A stretch of DNA of 21,174 nucleotides from positions 1-21,174 of the forward strand of contig CATKXN010000040.1 of assembly GCA_949840605.1 (NCBI GenBank), in the 5' to 3' direction. This stretch comes from an uncultured Alistipes sp. GTDB taxonomy: Bacteria > Bacteroidota > Bacteroidia > Bacteroidales > Rikenellaceae. A model generated the notes under the pieces. The model had not been told where the DNA came from. It searched no databases and worked only from the letters and a program-made list of their open reading frames with translations. Within the stretch, counting starts at the first letter, position 1. Each line of letters opens with the position of its first letter. Positions 16,537-21,174 of the stretch are shown here, one piece after another. Position numbers and translations under genes: made by a program.

Positions 16537-17754
16537 TTATCTCAGCGTGATCTTCGTTCCGTCGTAATCTATCTGCATTCCTGTTCCGGTCGACGCAAGG
16601 ATGGAGAGTATCCTGTCGAGGTTCTCGCACCGCGGGAACTGACCGCTGAAACGGAGTCCGCCGTGCAGGGGCGAGACCTCGAATTCGAAGTCGTACCAGC
16701 GCGAAAGGCTCTCCATGATCTCGGTGACGGAGGCGTGTTCGAAGAGGAAGGTTCCGTTCATCCAGGCCGTCGCCAGCGATGCGTCGACCGCCCTTACGGC
16801 TATCGCGCCGCCGTTTCGGCGGCTGTATTCGGCCTGCTGTCCGGGTTCGAGCGTCACGGCGCCGCCGCCCGAGAGCGGGGCTATGGCCACCGAACCCTCC
16901 ACCAGCGTGGTGTAGACGGAGCGGTCGCCCTCGTAGGAGTTGATGTTGAAGCGCGTTCCCAGCACCCGGATGCACTGGCCGCCCGATTCGACGATAAAGG
17001 GGCGCCGGGCGTCATGCGCCACCTCGAAATAGGCTTCGCCCTCGAGCCATACGCGTCGCTCCCGGCCCCGGTCCGAGGTGAAGAACCGCAGGCGCGAGGC
17101 GGCGTTCAGCCATACCCGCGTGCCGTCGGCCAGCGTGAGGCTGTATTCGCTGCCGCGGGGTGTGACCAGTGTGTTGTACTCTTCGGGAAGTTCTTCTGGC
17201 GGCTCCTGTCGGGTTTCCCGGGACTTGTAGGCGAGGCTGTTCTCACCGGTGAGCTCCACATCGACGCCCGTTTCGGTCCGGACCGCCAGCGAATCCCGCA
17301 GCCCGAGGTCGATGCCCTTTCCATCGGCGAAATAGAGTATCGCGTGCTGTCTTTCGGGTCTGATCTGCGCGATCTGCGCCATGACCCGTTTCTGGCGTCC
17401 GATGTGCGTGTAGTAGATGACGCCGCAGGCGATCAGCACCGCCGCCGCAAGGCTCGCGGCGCTTTGCAGCATCAGCGAATAGCGTTTTAGGCGCCGTCGG
17501 TTTCTGCGCACCTCCATCCGGCGCTGTACCTGCTTCCAGGCCTGTTCCACGTCGCATTCGGCGCGGAACGCCCTGCGACGTTCCAGCTCCTCGGCGTCGA
17601 GTATCTTCCCGACGATACGGGCTTTCTCATCGCCTTTCAACTCCTGGAGACGCAGTTTAAGCTGTTCGCGCTCGTGCGGGGAGGTTTTCGATACGAAAAA
17701 ACGTCCCAGCAGCACGCCTGTCTTGATGAATGATATGATATTCCCTACTAACAC
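16537..17754 (-). CDS. FecR-type anti-sigma factor
   Basis: This 405-residue protein has a cytoplasmic N-terminal part (about 1-92, charged and helical), a single membrane span (about 95-115, SLAAAVLIACGVIYY), a periplasmic FecR domain (about 195-295, with TPRGSEYSLTLADGTRVWLNAASRL and GEAYFEVAHD) and a C-terminal DUF4974-type domain (about 336-403). FecR proteins hold an ECF sigma factor inactive until an outer membrane STN receptor signals. The sigma gene lies immediately upstream and SusC genes follow. The chosen start is GTG at 17754, because no ATG occurs before residue 80 and the N-terminal IISFIKTGVLLGRFF segment resembles FecR N-termini. The 122 bases before it are AT-rich, and I see no convincing promoter or terminator there, so sigma and fecR are probably co-transcribed. 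Confidence 0.92.
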   Translation of the reverse strand: MLVGNIISFIKTGVLLGRFFVSKTSPHEREQLKLRLQELKGDEKARIVGKILDAEELERRRAFRAECDVEQAWKQVQRRMEVRRNRRRLKRYSLMLQSAASLAAAVLIACGVIYYTHIGRQKRVMAQIAQIRPERQHAILYFADGKGIDLGLRDSLAVRTETGVDVELTGENSLAYKSRETRQEPPEELPEEYNTLVTPRGSEYSLTLADGTRVWLNAASRLRFFTSDRGRERRVWLEGEAYFEVAHDARRPFIVESGGQCIRVLGTRFNINSYEGDRSVYTTLVEGSVAIAPLSGGGAVTLEPGQQAEYSRRNGGAIAVRAVDASLATAWMNGTFLFEHASVTEIMESLSRWYDFEFEVSPLHGGLRFSGQFPRCENLDRILSILASTGTGMQIDYDGTKITLR

Positions 17755-17876
17755 TATTAATATAACACTTCGGAAGCGGGAACGGATGACACGCGATGCA
17801 AAAAAAATGTAAAAACTTATTCCTGCATCGGTTAGGAGTGTGTAAAATCGTAACTTCGGAGGTGGATTTCAGCAGT

Positions 17877-18455
17877 TCAAAAGAGCATCAATTGGTTGGA
17901 AAGTACGATCCGCAGGACTTTGTAGGCGCGGGACTTGTGCGTGCGCACCGTGTTGATCGATATGCCGAGCACGTCGGCGATCTCCTGGTTGGAGAGCCCT
18001 TCGACGGACATGTTGAGCACCTGACGGCCCATTTCCGGAAGTCCCTCGATTGCCTGCGAAATGATCAGCGACGACTCTTCGCGCATGATGGCGTCGATAA
18101 AGAACTCATCGCTCTTTTTCTCGCTGCATTCACGTTTGTAGTGCGCCGTCTGCATTTCGGCGTAGCGGCTGCGTATCTGCTCGTGGCGCAGGTAGTTGAG
18201 GCATTTGTTGCGCAGGGTTTTGTATAGGAATCCCTTGGCCAGGTATTCGTTGTCGAACGTGCAGCCCTGTTCGAGCAGGGATACGAAAGCCTCCTGCACG
18301 AGGTCCTCGCACACGTCGCGGCTCTGGACGAAATTGCGGGCGAACGAGACGAACATGGGGTAGTAGTTCCGGAAGAATTCGGGGATATTTCCCCCCCCCT
18401 CCGAAAGGCGGAATACAGAGGCCTCCGGGCCGTCGTATGTTCCGTCCTTATCCAT
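17877..18455 (-). CDS. ECF-type RNA polymerase sigma factor, Bacteroidota SusCD-linked group
   Basis: This 192-residue protein has sigma region 2 at about residues 25-92 (FFRNYYPMFVSFARNF, then DLVQEAFVSLLEQ and FLYKTLRNKCLNYLRH) and sigma region 4 at about 128-182, with the helix-turn-helix NQEIADVLGISINTVRTHKSRAYKVLR. Regions 1 and 3 are absent, as in ECF factors. It should direct RNA polymerase to the SusCD operon when released from the FecR encoded downstream. A strong housekeeping-type promoter precedes it (18514-18545), so its synthesis may not depend on itself. Codons 19-22 contain nine consecutive G residues, in which Gly is written GGG GGG GGA although GGC is the usual Gly codon around it. 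The start ATG at 18455 gives a 23-residue leader before region 2. Confidence 0.93.
   Translation of the reverse strand: MDKDGTYDGPEASVFRLSEGGGNIPEFFRNYYPMFVSFARNFVQSRDVCEDLVQEAFVSLLEQGCTFDNEYLAKGFLYKTLRNKCLNYLRHEQIRSRYAEMQTAHYKRECSEKKSDEFFIDAIMREESSLIISQAIEGLPEMGRQVLNMSVEGLSNQEIADVLGISINTVRTHKSRAYKVLRIVLSNQLMLF
18391..18399 (-). repeat. G9 homopolymer tract inside the sigma factor gene
   Basis: The plus strand has nine C in a row, so the coding strand has nine G, covering the end of codon 19 and codons 20-22 (Glu-Gly-Gly-Gly). Reading past the tract after a one-base gain or loss, both alternative frames end in stops before region 4, so either change would abolish the sigma factor. Confidence 0.9.
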
Positions 18456-18486
18456 GATTTCTTCTGCTCTCGTTAAACTAACCTTT

Positions 18487-18500
18487 GCTGCGGGCGCAGC
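18487..18500. promoter_or_regulatory. Perfect inverted repeat in the sigma gene leader
   Basis: GCTGCG, two G, then CGCAGC form a perfect 6+2+6 inverted repeat. It lies between the promoter -7 box (18514-18521) and the ATG at 18455, close to the expected start of the transcript. It could be an operator for a dimeric regulator or a short RNA hairpin. A repeat this short may also arise by chance in GC-rich DNA. Confidence 0.35.
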
Positions 18501-18513
18501 TTCCTCTTGCGGT

Positions 18514-18545
18514 CAAATATACTCGCTTTTTGGATAAATTACAAA
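18514..18545 (-). promoter_or_regulatory. Bacteroidota housekeeping-type promoter of the sigma/FecR/SusCD operon
   Basis: On the minus strand TTTG (18545-18542) is followed by a 20-base spacer and TATATTTG (18521-18514). This matches the Bacteroidota primary-sigma consensus (TTTG at -33, TAnnTTTG at -7, 19-21 base spacer) at every fixed position. It lies 58 bases upstream of the sigma factor ATG in an AT-rich stretch, just after the rseP terminator. The expected transcript start is near 18507, giving a leader of about 50 bases. Confidence 0.8.
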
Positions 18546-18590
18546 AAAAATTGCAAAACGCTCCGGTTTTCGGACCGCGCCGATACGCAG

Positions 18591-18622
18591 AAACGGCCCG
18601 AATCTGCTGATCCGGGCCGTTT
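18591..18622 (-). terminator. Intrinsic terminator hairpin after rseP
   Basis: Perfect 10-base arms AAACGGCCCG (18591-18600) and CGGGCCGTTT (18613-18622) continue after one mismatch with three more pairs around a TGCT loop. The hairpin begins 22 bases after the rseP stop and stands before the sigma promoter, so it separates the housekeeping cluster from the SusCD operon. The arms start with AAA and end with TTT, which could let it work in either direction. Confidence 0.75.
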
Positions 18623-18644
18623 TAACTGTTCGGCGTCCCCGACG

Positions 18645-19976
18645 CTATTTGATGAAGAACCGGTAAATGTCGTTTCCGTTGGCGTACAACAGCAGGAACA
18701 GGATGATGATCAGTCCGACGTACTGCGCCCCTTCCAGCACCTTGTCGCTCACCTTGCGGCCCGTCACCATCTCCCAGAAGGTGAATATCGCGTGTCCGCC
18801 GTCCAATCCCGGGATCGGCAGGATGTTCATCACGGCGAGGATGATCGACAGGAAGGCGGTCTTCAGCCAGAAATCCTGCCAGTCCCACGACGAGGGGAAG
18901 ATGCTGCCGATGGCGATGAATCCGCCCAGCTCCTTGTACATCCTGGTCTTGGGCTGTACGATCATCTTCAGCTGCTCCCAGTAGGAGGAGATCATGTCGC
19001 CGGCCCGGCGGAAACCTGCCGGGATCGACTCCCAGAAGGTGTACGTCTGCGTGCGGAGCGTGTAGGGGTTGAGCGCCATCACGCCGATCGTTCCCTCGGC
19101 GGAGACGGGAACGGGCAGTTCCAGCGTCCCGCCGTCGCGCAGGACGGTCAGCAGCACCGTGTCGCCGGCATGGAGCTGCAGATAGGACTTGTAGTCGCGG
19201 TAATCCATCTTTTCGTAACGGTCCGCCGTGCGCCGGCTCTCGATGGCGACGATCTCGTCGCCTTTCCGCAGCCGGGCGGCGGTCGGCGCCACGACGCTGT
19301 CGATCAGGAAGGGCATGCGCTGGACGAGGAGTTTTTCGTACCCTTTGTTCTGCCGCATGGCGATCAGCTCGGCGAGCGGGAGCGTCAGTTCGATCGGCTC
19401 TCCGTCGCGCTCCACGACCACGCGGCGGTCGCTCTCGGTGATCAGCAGCGAGTTGAGGAACGCCATCGGGTTCTCCACCGCCTCGCCGTCGATGCTCACC
19501 AGCCGGTCCCCGTCGCGGAATCCGAGACTGTGGCCCGCCTCGTTGAAGTTGTAGCCCCATACGGCGTCCTCGTTCGAGAAATAGCTTTCGCCCCACGTAT
19601 AGCAGACGCCGATGTAGATGGCGACGGCCAGCACGACGTTCATCACCACGCCGGCGATCATCACCAGAAAGCGCTGCCAGGCGGGTTTCGACCGGAACTC
19701 CCAGGGCTGCGGAGGTTGTTTCTGATACTCCTTGTCCATCGACTCGTCGATCATGCCGGCGATCTTGCAGTAGCCGCCCAGCGGCAGCCAGCCCAGTCCG
19801 TATTCGGTGTGTCCGCGCCGGAATTTGAAGAGCGAGAATCCCAGGTCGAAGAAGATGTAGAACTTGTCGACGCGGATTTTGAAGACCCGCGCCATGATGT
19901 AGTGTCCCAGCTCGTGAATGCCCACGAGGATGGTGAAACAGAGGAAGAACTGAATGATCTTGGTTAAAATATCCAT
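18645..19976 (-). CDS. rseP: RIP metalloprotease RseP (site-2 protease)
   Basis: This 443-residue inner membrane zinc protease carries the first-helix motif HELGH (H21, E22, H25) and the C-terminal motif NILPIPGLDGG (N384, P387, D392), which supplies the third zinc ligand. Two PDZ regions lie between them (about 145-195, GFRDGDRLVSIDG, and about 228-290, ARLRKGDEIVAIES). Membrane helices are seen at about 5-20, 103-125, 370-388 and 418-432. Family M50B members cut transmembrane segments of anti-sigma factors and leftover signal peptides. Known FecR-type anti-sigma factors can be substrates of RseP-like proteases in other bacteria, so a link to the FecR gene nearby is possible but not shown. 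The gene starts 13 bases after dxr, a pairing common in Bacteroidota. Its length fits the family. Confidence 0.95.
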   Translation of the reverse strand: MDILTKIIQFFLCFTILVGIHELGHYIMARVFKIRVDKFYIFFDLGFSLFKFRRGHTEYGLGWLPLGGYCKIAGMIDESMDKEYQKQPPQPWEFRSKPAWQRFLVMIAGVVMNVVLAVAIYIGVCYTWGESYFSNEDAVWGYNFNEAGHSLGFRDGDRLVSIDGEAVENPMAFLNSLLITESDRRVVVERDGEPIELTLPLAELIAMRQNKGYEKLLVQRMPFLIDSVVAPTAARLRKGDEIVAIESRRTADRYEKMDYRDYKSYLQLHAGDTVLLTVLRDGGTLELPVPVSAEGTIGVMALNPYTLRTQTYTFWESIPAGFRRAGDMISSYWEQLKMIVQPKTRMYKELGGFIAIGSIFPSSWDWQDFWLKTAFLSIILAVMNILPIPGLDGGHAIFTFWEMVTGRKVSDKVLEGAQYVGLIIILFLLLYANGNDIYRFFIK

Positions 19977-19989
19977 TATCGGAAAGAGG

Positions 19990-21141
19990 TTACAGTTTCA
20001 GAAATTCCGCCGCCAGCGCACGCGCTTCGGCGTTTGCTTCGGCGTAATCGGCCAGGGTGGGCGAGGCCGCGAACGCCGCGTGTTCCAGCGCGTGACGGAT
20101 GGCGCGCACGATGTCGAGCCACGCGCACCTGCGGGCGAGGAATGCGGCCACCGCCACTTCATTCGCCCCGTTCATCGTGCAGGCCGCCGTGCCGCCGCGC
20201 CGCAGGCAGTCGTAGGCGATCTCCAGCGCCGGGTATTTCGCGCGGTCCACCTCGGCGAAGGTCAGCTGCGGATGGTTCAGGAAGTCGAACCGTTCGCCCG
20301 GACGGTGCGCCCGGTCGGGGAACATCAGCGCGTAGCTGATCGGCATGCGCATGTCGGGCGTCCCCAGCTGGGCCTTGATCGCCCCGTCCTCGAACTCGAC
20401 CATCGAATGCACGATCGACTGGGGATGGAGCAGCACCGAAATCCGCTCGGCAGGGGTGCCGAACAGCCAGTGGGCCTCGATCACCTCGAATCCCTTGTTG
20501 ACGAGCGTCGACGAATCGATCGTGATCTTCGCGCCCATGTTCCACTGGGGATGGCGCAGCGCCTGTTCCACCGTGACGTTCGCCAGCTCTTCGGCCGCAA
20601 GGTCGCGGAACGCGCCGCCGCTGCACGTGACGATCAGCCTCCGGACCGGGGCGCGTTCGCCCGCGAGGCACTGGAAGATGGCCGAATGCTCCGAGTCGAT
20701 CGGGATCACCGGGGCTTTCCGTTCGCGCGCCAGCGGCATCACGCGGGCGCCGCCCACCACGAGCGACTCCTTGTTGGCCAGCGCGAGCTTCTTGCCCGCT
20801 TCGAGGGCGGCCACCGTGGGCGCCAGCCCCGCATAGCCCACCAGGGCGTTGACCACCACTTCGGTGTCTCCGCCCGCGGCGACCTGCGCCACGGCTTCGT
20901 CCCCGGCGTAAACCTTCGTGTCGGTATCCGCAAGCGCTTCGCTCAGGGGGGCGTAAAGGCTCTTGTCGGCGATCACCACCGTGTCGGCGTCGAATTCCCG
21001 GGCCTGCTGCGCGAGTTTTTCCCAGTTCCGGCGGGCCGTGAGGATGCGGGCCTCGAACCGGTCGGGGTTTTCGCGGACGATGTCGAGCGTCTGCACGCCG
21101 ATCGAACCGGTCGAACCCAGTATGGCAAGTCGTTGTTTCAT
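19990..21141 (-). CDS. dxr: 1-deoxy-D-xylulose 5-phosphate reductoisomerase
   Basis: This cytoplasmic 383-residue enzyme converts 1-deoxy-D-xylulose 5-phosphate to 2-C-methyl-D-erythritol 4-phosphate with NADPH, the first committed step of the MEP isoprenoid pathway. The NADPH-binding GSTGSIG (9-15) and LANKESLV (121-128) are present. The metal ligands are D149 and E151 (PIDSEHS) and E219 (NKGFEVIEAHWLF). The phosphate-binding and flexible-loop residues lie in TCSGGAFRD (172-180) and HPQWNMGAKITIDSSTL (197-213), followed by LHPQSIVHSMVEF. The conserved MNGANEVAVAAFL opens the C-terminal domain. Length and motifs are complete. It starts seven bases after the end of the upstream gene and precedes rseP by 13 bases, so all three are probably one transcript. 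The organism therefore appears to use the MEP route. Confidence 0.97.
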   Translation of the reverse strand: MKQRLAILGSTGSIGVQTLDIVRENPDRFEARILTARRNWEKLAQQAREFDADTVVIADKSLYAPLSEALADTDTKVYAGDEAVAQVAAGGDTEVVVNALVGYAGLAPTVAALEAGKKLALANKESLVVGGARVMPLARERKAPVIPIDSEHSAIFQCLAGERAPVRRLIVTCSGGAFRDLAAEELANVTVEQALRHPQWNMGAKITIDSSTLVNKGFEVIEAHWLFGTPAERISVLLHPQSIVHSMVEFEDGAIKAQLGTPDMRMPISYALMFPDRAHRPGERFDFLNHPQLTFAEVDRAKYPALEIAYDCLRRGGTAACTMNGANEVAVAAFLARRCAWLDIVRAIRHALEHAAFAASPTLADYAEANAEARALAAEFLKL

Positions 21142-21148
21142 GCGTTTG

Positions 21149-21174
21149 TCAGAAGACGATGTATCCCTCCGGGT
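21149..21174 (-). CDS. C-terminal end of an upstream gene (partial, unidentified)
   Basis: Reading the minus strand, one frame ends Pro-Glu-Gly-Tyr-Ile-Val-Phe followed by TGA at 21151-21149, seven bases before the dxr start. The other two frames stay open into dxr or give no stop, so this is the natural stop of a preceding gene in the same cluster. Seven residues are too few to identify the product. Confidence 0.45.

Noticed and set aside
17755..17876. Separate promoter for fecR in the 122-base gap after the sigma gene
   Set aside because: The gap is T-rich on the coding strand, but no TAnnTTTG box with a properly spaced TTTG is found. TAAGTTTT is the closest and lacks an upstream partner.
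18559..18580. Second hairpin (TCCG/CGGA) followed by T-rich sequence near the sigma promoter
   Set aside because: The stem is only four base pairs, too weak to call a terminator next to the much stronger hairpin at 18591-18622.
1..21174. CRISPR arrays, tRNA or rRNA genes, insertion sequences, integrase or attachment sites
   Set aside because: No regularly spaced repeats, RNA gene signatures, transposase frames or terminal repeats were seen. The genes are packed with short gaps throughout.

Overview
The window is a stretch of a GC-rich Bacteroidota chromosome. An Alistipes-like gut member (Rikenellaceae) is my best guess. The reasons are a SusC/SusD locus with its ECF sigma/FecR pair, TAnnTTTG-type promoter boxes, lipoproteins with acidic residues after the lipid cysteine, an apparent lack of Shine-Dalgarno sites, and high GC. 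The genus is inferred from style and no marker gene proves it. Every gene I can support lies on the minus strand, so the window reads from right to left.

Right end (about 21174-18591): the last codons of an unidentified gene, then dxr (MEP isoprenoid pathway) and rseP (site-2 intramembrane protease) in a tight housekeeping cluster, closed by a hairpin terminator at 18591-18622.

Centre (18545-4811): one long nutrient-acquisition operon. A near-consensus Bacteroidota promoter (18514-18545) drives an ECF sigma factor. Then follow a FecR anti-sigma factor, a compact SusC-like porin with its SusD-like lipoprotein, a second full-length SusC with an N-terminal STN signalling domain and its SusD, a DUF4843 lipoprotein and a PKD-like lipoprotein. 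Apart from 122 bases between sigma and fecR, all gaps are 3-24 bases. A hairpin at 4811-4846 closes the unit.

Left end (4805-1): a -7 promoter box precedes a secreted YiiX/NlpC-P60-type cysteine amidase, a large secreted zinc metallopeptidase (DUF5117/DUF4953 type) with an intact HExxHxxGxxH site, and a tandem paralogue of that peptidase, cut by the window edge. In the paralogue all three zinc-binding histidines, the catalytic glutamate and the Met-turn methionine are replaced, although the alignment around them has no gaps.

Together these suggest that SusCD transporters, surface lipoproteins and peptide-bond hydrolases capture and import a peptide-containing substrate (protein, glycopeptide or peptidoglycan-like) under ECF sigma/FecR control. 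No glycoside hydrolase or polysaccharide lyase is visible, which argues against a classical polysaccharide locus. The most interesting points are the pseudoprotease paired with an active peptidase, the stripped-down SusC lacking the usual N-terminal domain and TonB box, and a run of nine G residues early in the sigma gene that could switch it off by slippage.
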